Below, piece after piece: positions 1 through 7,874 of a DNA stretch of 64,000 nt (position 1 is its first letter; the number at the start of each line of letters is the position of its first letter). The DNA is from an uncultured Lachnospiraceae bacterium (GTDB lineage: Bacteria > Bacillota > Clostridia > Lachnospirales > Lachnospiraceae): NCBI GenBank assembly GCA_910578085.1, contig CAJTPM010000022.1:1-64000 (forward strand). The letters run 5' to 3'. Below the pieces are notes generated by a model, which was not told where the DNA came from, ran no database searches, and saw only the letters and a list, made by a program, of their open reading frames with translations. The translations under genes and the position numbers were made by a program.

Positions 1-49
1 TTTCCGGGTGGCTCTGAAGCGGGAAACTGGTGGCTCCCAAGGGGGATAA

Positions 50-505
50 TATTCAGGAGAGAGGGTAACGGAGAAAGACCGGACGGTATCCCCCGGATAT
101 ATCAAGCTGGATTTCCGGGAGGAAGGCTGGGAGATCGACCCGGCGGCATCCACGGAGGAGCGGACGGTGCTGTATTACAGATATCCCCTGAAGGCCGGGG
201 AGCGTGTGCCCTTTGTGGAAGGGCTGGCCATTGACAGTGCGGTGGGAGAGATCCGGGAGAAGGGTCCTGAGGGGGAAACTTCGTACCGGTACGGGGATCT
301 TGCCTTTGAGGTGAAAGTCAGTGTGGACGCGGTGCAGACCCACCATGCGGAGGAGGCGGTATTAAGCGCTTGGGGCCGTGCGGTATCGGTGGATGAAAGC
401 GGGATGCTTACACTGAAGGAAAGCGGAGAGACGGAAGATGCCGGTACGGCGCAGGCCGGGGACCGGGAGACGGAAGGGAACGAAACAGAAGGAGGCGGCA
501 TATGA
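50..505 (+). CDS. C-terminal part of a SipW-dependent/camelysin-like exported protein, frame interrupted near the window edge
   Basis: The open frame runs from just after an in-frame TAA (47-49) to TGA at 503-505. The segment YYRYPLKAGE, then PFVEGL, then FEVKVSVDAVQ and AWG resembles the C-terminal beta-sandwich half of TasA/CalY (camelysin) proteins, which are exported by signal peptidase SipW and form surface filaments. The N-terminal half lies left of the window. The only start candidate in frame after the TAA is GTG 167, which would cut the domain, so I infer a frameshift, a nonsense mutation or a sequence error around 47-50 rather than a real start. It overlaps the next gene by ATGA, so it is part of the same operon. 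The tail after about 430 is rich in Glu, Thr and Gly. Confidence 0.55.
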   Translation, partial: YSGERVTEKDRTVSPGYIKLDFREEGWEIDPAASTEERTVLYYRYPLKAGERVPFVEGLAIDSAVGEIREKGPEGETSYRYGDLAFEVKVSVDAVQTHHAEEAVLSAWGRAVSVDESGMLTLKESGETEDAGTAQAGDRETEGNETEGGGI

Positions 506-1335
506 GGAAGAAACCGGGAAGCCTGATGATACGGGCGGCACTGTTTTTCCTGGCAGTGCCGGGGATCCCCGGAATGACAGTGCATGGGACGGAAGCAGGA
601 AATGGCTTTGTGGTAACCTATGAGAACGGAAAGCTGGAGGGGGACTACAGCGCCGGGGAGATCGAAAACGAAGTGTCGGGGATGCAGCCCGGGGATACGG
701 CGTCCTTCGGTGTGGCATTATACAACGGGGAGGAAGGCCCAACCCAGTGGTACATGAAGAACACCATCGTAAAGAGCATGGAGGAGGAGAGCAGTGCGGC
801 AGGGGGAGCCTATGCCTATAAACTGACCTATGTGTCCCCGGCTGGGGAGGCGCGTGTGCTGTTTGATTCGGCGGCCCTGGGAGGCGAAGGAAGTGCGGGA
901 TTACATGAGGCGGACGAAGCCTTGGCGGACCACTTCTACCTGGGGACCCTGGGGAAGGAAGAGACCGGGGAGATCCTGCTGGAGATCGGGCTGGACGGGG
1001 AATCCCAGGGGAACAGCTACATGACTACCTTTGCGAACCTGAGCATGAACTTTGCGGTGATGCCGGAACCGGAGGCAGTGTCAGGGGGCGGCGGAAGCCG
1101 GACCGTAAGACGGGAAGTGGTGGATGACCGGGTGGTATATGTGGATGAGAACGGGGATCCGGTGCCTCTGGCAGACTTGGGGGGCGGAGCCGGGAGGACG
1201 GGGATCGTGAAGACCGGTGATGAGAGGGCGCTGCAGCCGTATATCCTGGCATCCTGTGTGAGCGGGACCCTGTTGCTGTTATATGGGGCAGCCCTGCGGA
1301 AAAAAGAGAGGAAAAAGACAGGGGAGGAGGCGTGA
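502..1335 (+). CDS. Surface-anchored protein with signal peptide and VKTGD-type C-terminal sorting/membrane segment
   Basis: 277 aa. An N-terminal hydrophobic stretch (IRAALFFLAVPGIPG) after Arg/Lys looks like a signal peptide. The middle contains a beta-rich region with FGVALYNGEEGPTQWYMKNT, as in SipW-associated TasA-like partners, then a Gly-rich linker and VVYVDENGDPVPLADL. The end has IVKTGDE followed by a hydrophobic segment and a KKERKK tail, the layout of a sortase-anchored or membrane-anchored Firmicutes surface protein. The start ATG overlaps the previous stop. I infer a cell-surface or pilus-like accessory protein; the precise function is unknown. Confidence 0.6.
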   Translation: MRKKPGSLMIRAALFFLAVPGIPGMTVHGTEAGNGFVVTYENGKLEGDYSAGEIENEVSGMQPGDTASFGVALYNGEEGPTQWYMKNTIVKSMEEESSAAGGAYAYKLTYVSPAGEARVLFDSAALGGEGSAGLHEADEALADHFYLGTLGKEETGEILLEIGLDGESQGNSYMTTFANLSMNFAVMPEPEAVSGGGGSRTVRREVVDDRVVYVDENGDPVPLADLGGGAGRTGIVKTGDERALQPYILASCVSGTLLLLYGAALRKKERKKTGEEA

Positions 1336-1336
1336 G

Positions 1337-2362
1337 ATGAGAGAGAACGGAAGAAAGAAGGGGGCCTTTGCCCTGGTGCTTGCGTCATTGCTGCTTCTGT
1401 GTGCGGGAGTGCCTGTGAAGGCAGCACCCTATACCTACCGGGTGAGGATCCATGCGGGAGCCCAGGGGAAGTTTTCTGAGGGCAGCCCGGTGAGGGAATA
1501 CCTGGGGGATGAGAGCGGAACAGTGAAAGTCTCTGTGGAGAACTGGGAGGACGAGGTAGTGGTGCCGGAGGATTCGAAGTATTATGTGAAAGGGATCCGG
1601 AGAAGCGGCACGGAAGAGATGGGGACGGCGTCCTTCACGGTTTCGGAAGATGTGGACTATGTGGTGGTATACGGGGTGAAGAGGGACCTTGTGGGGTATA
1701 CGGTGACCTACCGGGATGAAAGCGGGAGGGAACTGGCGCCGGAGAAGAGGTATCAGGGAAACGTCGGCGACACCCCGATCGTGGGGTATCTGCCCATCGA
1801 CGGGTACCAGCCGAAGAACGCCTTCAACCTGACCAGGACGTTACAGGAGAATGAGGCGGAGAACATCTTTCCCTTTGTGTATGAGGCAGTGGAGAGGCCG
1901 GTGAGGGAAGGGGGAAGCAGCACCCGGGAAGAAGTGGTGGAGCGGACGGAGACCCAGACGGTGGTGGTGCCAGGAGCCGGGGAGGCAGCGGCAGGCGGTG
2001 CGGTGCCGGCACAGGGAGAAGGTGCGGAAGCGGAGGAAAGCCCGGAGGGCGCAGAGACCGGAGGGGCGGACGGAGATGGAGCAGAAGCTGTGGAAGGTCC
2101 GGAGGAAGCCGTGGAAGGATCAGAGGCGGAAGGCCCCCGGGAGCTTGTGAACCTGGACGATGAGGAAGTACCTCTGGCGGGCCCCTGGGCAGGGGAGAAG
2201 GATCCCGGAGTCTCTGCGGGAGCGGCAGGCGGCATGGGGCTTTCCGGGATGCCGTATGGTGCAGCGGCAGGGCTTATGTCGGCGGTTGTGCTGTCGGCGG
2301 CAGGGATTTATTACCTGGTGATGAAAAGAAAAGGGAAAGCGGAGAAAGAGAAGGAAGAGTAA
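1337..2362 (+). CDS. Signal-peptide surface protein with MucBP-like domain and C-terminal membrane anchor
   Basis: 341 aa from ATG 1337, chosen because GGGGAGGAGG lies just before it and the upstream gene stops at 1335; the longer frame has no ribosome site. The N-terminus is a signal peptide (FALVLASLLLLCAGVPVKA). Residues near 130-190 (VGYTVTYRDESGREL, QGNVGDTPIVGYLPIDGY) resemble a MucBP/beta-grasp repeat seen in adhesins. A long acidic Gly/Ala/Glu linker follows, and the protein ends with a hydrophobic helix and MKRKGK, so it is membrane anchored. It is the last gene of the surface operon and is followed by a terminator. Role inferred: adhesion or envelope protein working with the two upstream genes. 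Confidence 0.6.
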   Translation: MRENGRKKGAFALVLASLLLLCAGVPVKAAPYTYRVRIHAGAQGKFSEGSPVREYLGDESGTVKVSVENWEDEVVVPEDSKYYVKGIRRSGTEEMGTASFTVSEDVDYVVVYGVKRDLVGYTVTYRDESGRELAPEKRYQGNVGDTPIVGYLPIDGYQPKNAFNLTRTLQENEAENIFPFVYEAVERPVREGGSSTREEVVERTETQTVVVPGAGEAAAGGAVPAQGEGAEAEESPEGAETGGADGDGAEAVEGPEEAVEGSEAEGPRELVNLDDEEVPLAGPWAGEKDPGVSAGAAGGMGLSGMPYGAAAGLMSAVVLSAAGIYYLVMKRKGKAEKEKEE

Positions 2363-2432
2363 GAGATGCCATAGGAAGAGTGCAGATAAAAGGAATTCAG
2401 AAATAAAAAACAGAGAAAGAAGCCATATGGCA

Positions 2433-2463
2433 AACCGCAGAAGCATACATCTCTGCGGTTTTG
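2433..2463 (+). terminator. Intrinsic terminator of the surface-protein operon
   Basis: AACCGCAGA pairs with TCTGCGGTT across an 11-nt loop and is followed by a short T-rich stretch. Confidence 0.6.
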
Positions 2464-2496
2464 TATGTTAATCAATTGGAATAGTGTCTTCTGCAC

Positions 2497-2526
2497 TTGA
2501 CGATATAAAGGTACAGGTGGTACACT
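2497..2526 (+). promoter_or_regulatory. Probable sigma-A promoter for the small membrane protein
   Basis: TTGACG, an 18-bp spacer, then TACACT preceded by TGG (extended -10). Confidence 0.5.
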
Positions 2527-2563
2527 GTACATATCGATATAAAAAAGAAAGAGGGAACGAACG

Positions 2564-2734
2564 ATGAGTGCTGGAGCATTATTTGGAATGAATTTTCTGG
2601 CGTATGCCATTGTTTTTGTGATGGTAGCGGCCCTGGCGGTAGCGGCATGTTTTATCGGGATTAAGTGGAGAAAAAGTAAAGATGCAAAAGCAGTGCTGGA
2701 GAGCGGTGCGTCAGAAGGAAACATTGATGGTTGA
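2564..2734 (+). CDS. Small single-pass membrane protein, unknown function
   Basis: 56 aa (MSAGALFGMNFLAYAIVF at the start), one transmembrane helix of about 24 residues followed by a basic WRKSKDAK stretch. It has its own promoter, a GAGGGAACGA ribosome site and its own terminator, so it is a single-gene transcription unit. I do not recognise the family. Confidence 0.6.
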   Translation: MSAGALFGMNFLAYAIVFVMVAALAVAACFIGIKWRKSKDAKAVLESGASEGNIDG

Positions 2735-2742
2735 CGAAAAAG

Positions 2743-2771
2743 GATGTTCATGGATGCATGGACATCTTTTT
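2743..2771 (+). terminator. Intrinsic terminator after the small membrane protein
   Basis: GATGTTCATG pairs with CATGGACATC (one G-T pair) over a 4-nt loop, followed by TTTTTG. Confidence 0.8.
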
Positions 2772-2777
2772 GTTTTT

Positions 2778-2857
2778 ATGCGCAGGGGCACGTAAGGAAA
2801 TTAGCAGCGTTGCTGCACGTGCCCCGCGCGCGAGTAGGGAAATTTTTCCTGCCCGAT
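2778..2857 (+). repeat. Dispersed two-hairpin intergenic repeat, copy A
   Basis: Starts with ATGCGCAG directly after the T-run of a terminator. GGGGCACGT (2785-2793) pairs with ACGTGCCCC (2817-2825), enclosing an A-rich bulge and an inner GCAGC/GCTGC stem (2804-2816). A second weaker hairpin with AGG/CCT follows at 2832-2857. Copies B (47843) and C (63786) share the layout with compensating stem changes. Confidence 0.65.
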
Positions 2858-2879
2858 TGTAACCGGGGGAATGGAAGCT

Positions 2880-3590
2880 ATGAGAAAGTATGATACAATT
2901 TTGTGGGATCTGGACGGAACGCTGCTGGATTTTGAGAGGTGCAGCCGGTATGCGCTGGCACTGTGCCTGAAGGAGCGCGGCATTACGATGACAGAGGAAG
3001 TGTTTTACCTGTATTCCGGGATCAACGACGGATTCTGGGAGAGGTTAGAGCGGGGCGAGATCGAAAAGGAAGAATTGCGGCCGGGGCGGTTTCGGGAATT
3101 TTTCAGACAGATGGGACTTAACCATCTGGATCCTCACAGGATGCAGGAGCAGTATGAGCGGGAGGTAGGAACGAAAACATACTACAGAGATCATTCCTAT
3201 GAGATCGTGGTAAAATTAAAGGAGATGGGGATCGCGCAGCATATCGTGACAAACGGCGTTTTGGTGACGCAGCAGATCAAAATGAAAAATTCCGGGTTTG
3301 ATAAGCTGATCGATAATGTTTTCATATCGGATGTCATAGGCTGTGAGAAACCGCGGAAAGAATTTTTTGATATTGCCTTTGCGCAGCTGCCTGGCTTTCA
3401 GAGAGAAAGGGCGCTGCTTGTGGGAGATTCCCTGACATCCGATATGCGCGGGGCGAACAACGCCGGAGTGGACGCCTGCTGGTACAATCCGGGAAGAAAA
3501 GCGCTGCCGGATCAAATGGCGGACGGAGTGCCGCATATTACCTGTGAGATCGGAAATCTGCAGGAGATATTTGAGATCATAAACGGGTGA
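2880..3590 (+). CDS. HAD-superfamily hydrolase, YjjG/YfnB pyrimidine 5'-nucleotidase type
   Basis: 236 aa. HAD motif I is DLDGTLLD near residue 10, motif II is VTNG, a lysine in CEKPRKEFF is motif III, and VGDSLTSDMRGANNAG is motif IV. The helical cap between motifs I and II is of the length seen in YjjG/YfnB enzymes, which remove phosphate from nucleoside monophosphates, including non-canonical pyrimidines. ATG 2880 is preferred over ATG 2871 because the GGGGA ribosome site sits 9-14 bases upstream of it but touches 2871. The exact substrate is not readable from sequence. The gene lies between copy A of the repeat and a WYL regulator. Confidence 0.8.
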   Translation: MRKYDTILWDLDGTLLDFERCSRYALALCLKERGITMTEEVFYLYSGINDGFWERLERGEIEKEELRPGRFREFFRQMGLNHLDPHRMQEQYEREVGTKTYYRDHSYEIVVKLKEMGIAQHIVTNGVLVTQQIKMKNSGFDKLIDNVFISDVIGCEKPRKEFFDIAFAQLPGFQRERALLVGDSLTSDMRGANNAGVDACWYNPGRKALPDQMADGVPHITCEIGNLQEIFEIING

Positions 3591-3685
3591 GACTGACGGG
3601 AGTGAAGAGGAAAACAGTAACAGTAAAGCTGGCGGTGAAGCCGGATGGCTGAACTGTTAAAGCGATACCTGCGTTTGGGGGCGTT

Positions 3686-4669
3686 ATGGCAAGAAGTGAA
3701 AAACAGAAACAGAAATTATTGTATCTTTTAAAAATACTGACGGAACAGACCGATGAGCAGCATCCGATGCCCATGGCTGTTTTGCTGGATAAGCTGAGAG
3801 CAGAGGAGATCAATGCGGAGCGGAAGAGCGTATACAGCGATATAGATTGTCTTGTGGACTTCGGCGTGGATATCGCTTATAATACGGCCAGGGAAGGCGG
3901 CTATTATCTGGCTTCCAGAGAGTTTGAGCTGGCGGAGTTAAAACTCCTTGTGGATGCGGTGTCCGCTTCCCGTTTCATCACAAGGTCCAAGTCAGAGCAG
4001 CTGATCAGAAAGATCGAAAAGCTGGCCAGCAGGTATGAGGCGGTACAGCTGCAGCGTCAGGTATATACGGCGGAACAGATCAAGCATGAAAATGAGAGCA
4101 TCTATTATCATGTGGATGCGATCCATACGGCGATCCATGAAAACAGACAGGTATCCTTCCGGTATCTGGAGTGGAATCTGCAGAAGGAGCTGGTGCCGCG
4201 TAAAGGCGGGAAGTATTACCGGATCAGTCCCTGGTCGCTGATGTGGAATGATGAAAATTATTATCTGATCGGCTATGACGCGCAGGCAGGGATGTTAAAG
4301 CATTTCCGGGTGGATAAGATCGGCCCCATTGAGATGCTGAAAGAGCGCAGGGAGGGGGAGGAAGTCTTTCGGAAATGCGATCTGTCGGCGTACTCTGCAA
4401 AAACTTTCGGCATGTACGGCGGCGAGGAGACGATTGTGACGCTGAGTTTTCCGAATGCATTGGTGGGAGTCGTGATAGACCGTTTCGGGAAGGATATTGT
4501 TATCAGAAAGCAGCCGAAGGATTACTTTGAGGTGCATGTCAAGGTGATGGTCAGCAGACAGTTTTACGGCTGGCTTGCCGGGATCGGGAAAGAGGCGAAA
4601 GTGATATCGCCGGAATCGGTACGGGAAGGATACAGAGAGTATCTGTGTGAGATTCTGGAAAATAAATGA
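3686..4669 (+). CDS. WYL-domain transcriptional regulator
   Basis: 327 aa. Residues 1-70 form a winged HTH of the HTH_11 type (LLYLLKILTE, ERKSVYSDIDCLVDFGVDI). From about residue 140 the WYL domain follows (ISFRYL-like VSFRYLEWN, YYRISPWSLMWNDENYYLIGYD, KHFRVDKIG) and a C-terminal WCX extension. WYL domains bind ligands, often nucleic acids or nucleotides. No obvious promoter was found. It sits just before nrdD, so control of nucleotide metabolism is possible but is only an inference. Confidence 0.85.
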   Translation: MARSEKQKQKLLYLLKILTEQTDEQHPMPMAVLLDKLRAEEINAERKSVYSDIDCLVDFGVDIAYNTAREGGYYLASREFELAELKLLVDAVSASRFITRSKSEQLIRKIEKLASRYEAVQLQRQVYTAEQIKHENESIYYHVDAIHTAIHENRQVSFRYLEWNLQKELVPRKGGKYYRISPWSLMWNDENYYLIGYDAQAGMLKHFRVDKIGPIEMLKERREGEEVFRKCDLSAYSAKTFGMYGGEETIVTLSFPNALVGVVIDRFGKDIVIRKQPKDYFEVHVKVMVSRQFYGWLAGIGKEAKVISPESVREGYREYLCEILENK

Positions 4670-4814
4670 TTGAGGAACATCATATCAGTTTAACACTTAT
4701 TGAGTGGGACGGAAAATTGCGGAATGTTACGTTTTTGGGAATGCATGCCGTTTGAAAAGTGAAAATGAGGGAGCGGCATCAGGATTGCAGAACGGAGCAG
4801 GAGAGAGATAAAAA

Positions 4815-6980
4815 ATGACGATGAAAACAGATTACAACGAAAAATACAAACCAACATATCAGATCCATATCGTCAAGAAGGACGGCACAAAAGAGCCCTT
4901 TCAGGTACAGAAAGTCGTAAACGCGGTGGGAAAAAGCGCGGAACGCGTGATGGTAATACTGATGGCGGAGGAAAAGGGAAAGATCTGTAAACTTGTCATA
5001 GACAAGGTGGAGCAGGAACAGATGACCGAGATCCCCATCGCCGTGATGCACCATGTGGTGGAGTATGCGCTGGAGCAGATCAATCAGGCGGTAGCAAAGA
5101 GCTACCGGGACTACCGCAACTATAAGCAGGATTTTGTGCAGATGTTAGACGAGGTCTACAAGAAGAGCCAGGCTATCATGTATATCGGCGATAAGGAGAA
5201 TGCCAACACGGACTCTGCCCTTGTGTCTACCAGAAGAAGCCTGATCTTTAATCAGTTAAACCGGGAGATGTACCAGAAATTTTTCCTGACCAGGGAGGAG
5301 ATCCAGGCGGCCCGGGACGGTTATATTTATATTCATGATATGGCTGCCAGACGGGATACGATGAACTGCTGCCTGTTCGACATCGGGGAGGTGCTGCGGG
5401 GCGGATTTGAGATGGGGAATGTCTGGTACAATGAGCCGAAGACATTGGATACGGCTTTTGACGTGCTGGGAGATATCGTCCTGTCGGCGGCCAGCCAGCA
5501 GTACGGCGGCTTTACGGTGCCGGAAGTGGACAAACTGCTTGTACCTTACGCGGAGAAATCCTATGGAAAGTATGTGGAAAAATATCTCTGCCTCGGCCTG
5601 GCGCGGGAAAGGGCGGAAGATCAGGCATTAAAAGATCTGGAAAAGGAGATGGAGCAGGGCTTTCAGGGGTGGGAGTACAAATTTAACACGGTGGCATCCA
5701 GCCGTGGGGATTATCCCTTTATCACGGTGACGGCGGGGCTTGGAAAAGACCGGTTCGCCCGCCTTGCCACCAGGACGCTTCTGGAAGTACGGAAAGGCGG
5801 ACAGGGTAAAAAAGGGCATAAAAAACCGGTGCTGTTCCCGAAGATCGTCTTTTTATATGACAAAAATCTGCACGGGCCGGGCTGCGAGCTGGAGGAGCTG
5901 TTTGAGGCTGGCGTGGCCTGTTCTGCGAAGACCATGTATCCCGACTGGCTGTCCCTGACCGGGGAGGGGTATATTGCAGAGATGTACAAAAAGTACGGCA
6001 GGGTGATCTCCCCCATGGGGTGCCGCGCTTTTCTGTCGCCCTGGTATGAGAGAGGCGGCATGGAGCCTGCGGATGAGGCGGACAAACCGGTCTTCGTGGG
6101 GCGGTTTAATATCGGCGTGGTGTCGCTGCATCTGCCCATGATTTTAGCGCAGGCCAGACAGGAGAGCAGAGATTTTTACGAGGTGCTTGATTATTATCTG
6201 GAACTGATCAGGCGGCTGCATCTGAGGACTTACGCCTATCTCGGCGAGATGAAAGCTTCCAACAATCCGCTTGGTTATTGTGAGGGCGGTTTTTACGGCG
6301 GCCGTCTGGGCTTTCACGATAAGATAAAACCGTTACTGGATGCCGCCACGGCAAGCTTCGGCATCACCGCGTTAAATGAGCTGCAGGTGCTCTATAACGG
6401 GAAGTCTCTGGTACAGGATGGGGAGTTTGCGTTGGAAGTGATGCGGTACATCAACAATAAAGTGGGACAGTTTAAAAAGGAAGATAAGCGCCTCTATGCG
6501 ATCTACGGCACGCCGGCGGAGAATCTCTGCGGGCTGCAGGTGGAGCAGTTTCAGGCGAAATACGGCATCATCGAAGGAGTTTCGGACAGGGCTTATGTGT
6601 CCAACAGCTTTCACTGCCATGTGGCGGAGAATATCACGCCCATCGAAAAGCAGGATCTGGAAAAGCGGTTCTGGGAATTGTTTAACGGCGGCAAGATTCA
6701 GTATGTGAAGTATCCCATCGACTATAATCTGGAGGCGATCCGCACGCTGATCAGGAGGGCCATGGAGATGGGATTTTATGAAGGCGTGAATCTGTCTTTA
6801 GCCTACTGTGATGACTGCGGACACGAGGAGCTGGAAATGGATGTGTGTCCGAAGTGCGGCAGCAGGAACCTGACGAAGATCGACCGGATGAATGGATATC
6901 TGGCCTATTCCAGGGTACATGGCGATACCAGGCTGGGGGATGCGAAGATGGCGGAGATAAAAGAGCGGGTGAGCATGTGA
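4815..6980 (+). CDS. nrdD: Anaerobic ribonucleoside-triphosphate reductase (class III)
   Basis: 721 aa, normal length. It makes deoxyribonucleotides from ribonucleoside triphosphates using a glycyl radical and formate. An N-terminal ATP-cone lies at about residues 15-105 (IVKKDGTKEPFQVQKVVNAV). The catalytic barrel includes DTMNCCLFDI and HCHVAENITPIE. The zinc site is Cys665, Cys668, Cys678 and Cys681. The glycyl-radical loop is MNGYLAYSRV with Gly694, followed by the usual basic tail. The activase gene nrdG normally follows but is not seen; a decayed ORF and then the prophage come next. Ribosome site GGAGAGAG lies before ATG 4815. I saw no clear NrdR box in 4670-4814. Confidence 0.93.
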   Translation: MTMKTDYNEKYKPTYQIHIVKKDGTKEPFQVQKVVNAVGKSAERVMVILMAEEKGKICKLVIDKVEQEQMTEIPIAVMHHVVEYALEQINQAVAKSYRDYRNYKQDFVQMLDEVYKKSQAIMYIGDKENANTDSALVSTRRSLIFNQLNREMYQKFFLTREEIQAARDGYIYIHDMAARRDTMNCCLFDIGEVLRGGFEMGNVWYNEPKTLDTAFDVLGDIVLSAASQQYGGFTVPEVDKLLVPYAEKSYGKYVEKYLCLGLARERAEDQALKDLEKEMEQGFQGWEYKFNTVASSRGDYPFITVTAGLGKDRFARLATRTLLEVRKGGQGKKGHKKPVLFPKIVFLYDKNLHGPGCELEELFEAGVACSAKTMYPDWLSLTGEGYIAEMYKKYGRVISPMGCRAFLSPWYERGGMEPADEADKPVFVGRFNIGVVSLHLPMILAQARQESRDFYEVLDYYLELIRRLHLRTYAYLGEMKASNNPLGYCEGGFYGGRLGFHDKIKPLLDAATASFGITALNELQVLYNGKSLVQDGEFALEVMRYINNKVGQFKKEDKRLYAIYGTPAENLCGLQVEQFQAKYGIIEGVSDRAYVSNSFHCHVAENITPIEKQDLEKRFWELFNGGKIQYVKYPIDYNLEAIRTLIRRAMEMGFYEGVNLSLAYCDDCGHEELEMDVCPKCGSRNLTKIDRMNGYLAYSRVHGDTRLGDAKMAEIKERVSM

Positions 6981-7017
6981 CGCCCGCAAGGGAAAAACAA
7001 GCGGGTTCGCGAGTTTT

Positions 7018-7209
7018 TTGCAGGAGGGGATTTTATGTCACAAGGCCAAGATGTTTCGGAAAGACCGGGATGTGACAGGGTATCTGGAGCGGAAGGTGCC
7101 CGGAGATATCGGCAGAGAATATGATTTTGTGTCAAAGGAACAGGATCTGAGACTGATCGATGCTTTGGAGGAGATCTATGCGGAAACCGGGAAAATTCTG
7201 AGAAGATAA
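7018..7209 (+). pseudogene. Short decayed ORF between nrdD and the prophage
   Basis: The open frame from TTG 7018 or ATG 7051 encodes a charged peptide (VTGYLERKVPGDIGREYDF, then SKEQDLRLIDALEEIYAE). The only good ribosome site (AGGAGGGG at 7022-7029) serves ATG 7035 in another frame, which stops early, so a frameshift is likely. I do not recognise the family and it is not NrdG. A CCCGC/GCGGG hairpin lies just upstream (6983-7007). Confidence 0.4.
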
Positions 7210-7219
7210 GTTTTAGAAT

Positions 7220-7265
7220 GAAATTCGACAAGAGGTTTTAAGCCTCTGCCGAATTTCTTTTTTTA
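7220..7265 (+). terminator. Intrinsic terminator of the nrdD unit, last host feature before the prophage
   Basis: GAAATTCG (7220-7227) pairs with CGAATTTC (7250-7257), with an inner AGAGG/CCTCT stem, then seven T residues. Confidence 0.85.
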
Positions 7266-7288
7266 TTGAAATAGCAGAGAAAAAAGAG

Positions 7289-7329
7289 AGCGTGCAGAGC
7301 GTAGAAACTCTGACACGCTTATTTTTTTT
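7289..7329 (+). terminator. Terminator hairpin at the left end of the prophage
   Basis: AGCGTG plus CAGAG pairs with CTCTG, a bulged A, and CACGCT, followed by a T-rich run to 7329. It would shield the first phage gene from host read-through. It is followed by ACAACGAAAGAGAGG (7330-7344), the same 15-mer that precedes the transposase at 41683-41697. Confidence 0.7.
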
Positions 7330-7352
7330 ACAACGAAAGAGAGGTAAACAGC

Positions 7353-7685
7353 ATGAAGTTAAACAAAGAGAGATTTTTAAGGACAGAGCTAGGTAGCAGC
7401 TTAAAGGAATGTGTAACAAGCTGGGATATAGCGTTAGACGCTTGCAGGAAACACGCATACTACACGGACGAATATAAAAGGGAGAGAAAAGTAGCGGATT
7501 GGTGTCAAGCACAGTGGGAAGTTTACAAAATGGCAATAAAGCAGTTTTACGGCGTAGAGTATTGCTTTACCAGAACTGATAAATATTATGGGCTGGTTAC
7601 GGAAAATGAAACAGACTGGCTTTTCAAGGTTGAAAGAAAGGAGAGTAAGGACAATGGCAAGGAGATACAAGAGATTGCGCTATGA
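7353..7685 (+). CDS. Small phage protein, unknown function
   Basis: 110 aa, charged and aromatic (HAYYTDEYKRERK, DWCQAQWEVYKMA). First gene of the early block; ribosome site AAAGAGAGG. It overlaps the start of the HTH gene. I recognise no domain. Confidence 0.6.
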   Translation: MKLNKERFLRTELGSSLKECVTSWDIALDACRKHAYYTDEYKRERKVADWCQAQWEVYKMAIKQFYGVEYCFTRTDKYYGLVTENETDWLFKVERKESKDNGKEIQEIAL

Positions 7686-7845
7686 GGACAGACGGACAAT
7701 AGAAAAGATGCTTAAGGCAGGCGACAGCATAGTAGAGATTGCGGCAGCAGTAGGAACGCACAGAGATACGATTTACAAAGAGATTGAGCGCAGCGGCACG
7801 GATAAGCTGACATATACAGCCGACGTAGCACAGGCGACACTTTAA
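7654..7845 (+). CDS. Stand-alone IS30-type HTH (HTH_38) DNA-binding protein
   Basis: 63 aa. RLRYEDRRTIEKMLKAGDS followed by IAAAVGTHRDTIYKEIERSG matches the N-terminal HTH of IS30 transposases. The prophage's own transposase at 41704 has LTRADRIKIEALLKEGLS and IAKHLGVHRSTIYNELKRGE at the same position, so the two are visibly related. It lacks any catalytic part. ATG 7654 is chosen for the GGAGAG ribosome site. I infer that it could bind the same terminal or operator DNA as the transposase, and so regulate transposition or lysogeny. It could also be only a relic of a transposase. Confidence 0.7.
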   Translation: MARRYKRLRYEDRRTIEKMLKAGDSIVEIAAAVGTHRDTIYKEIERSGTDKLTYTADVAQATL

Positions 7846-7874
7846 CCACAGAGAGGCGACGAAAGGGCAAGGAA

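Noticed and set aside
4670..4814. Riboswitch or NrdR box before nrdD
   Set aside because: No conserved aptamer or NrdR dyad recognised.
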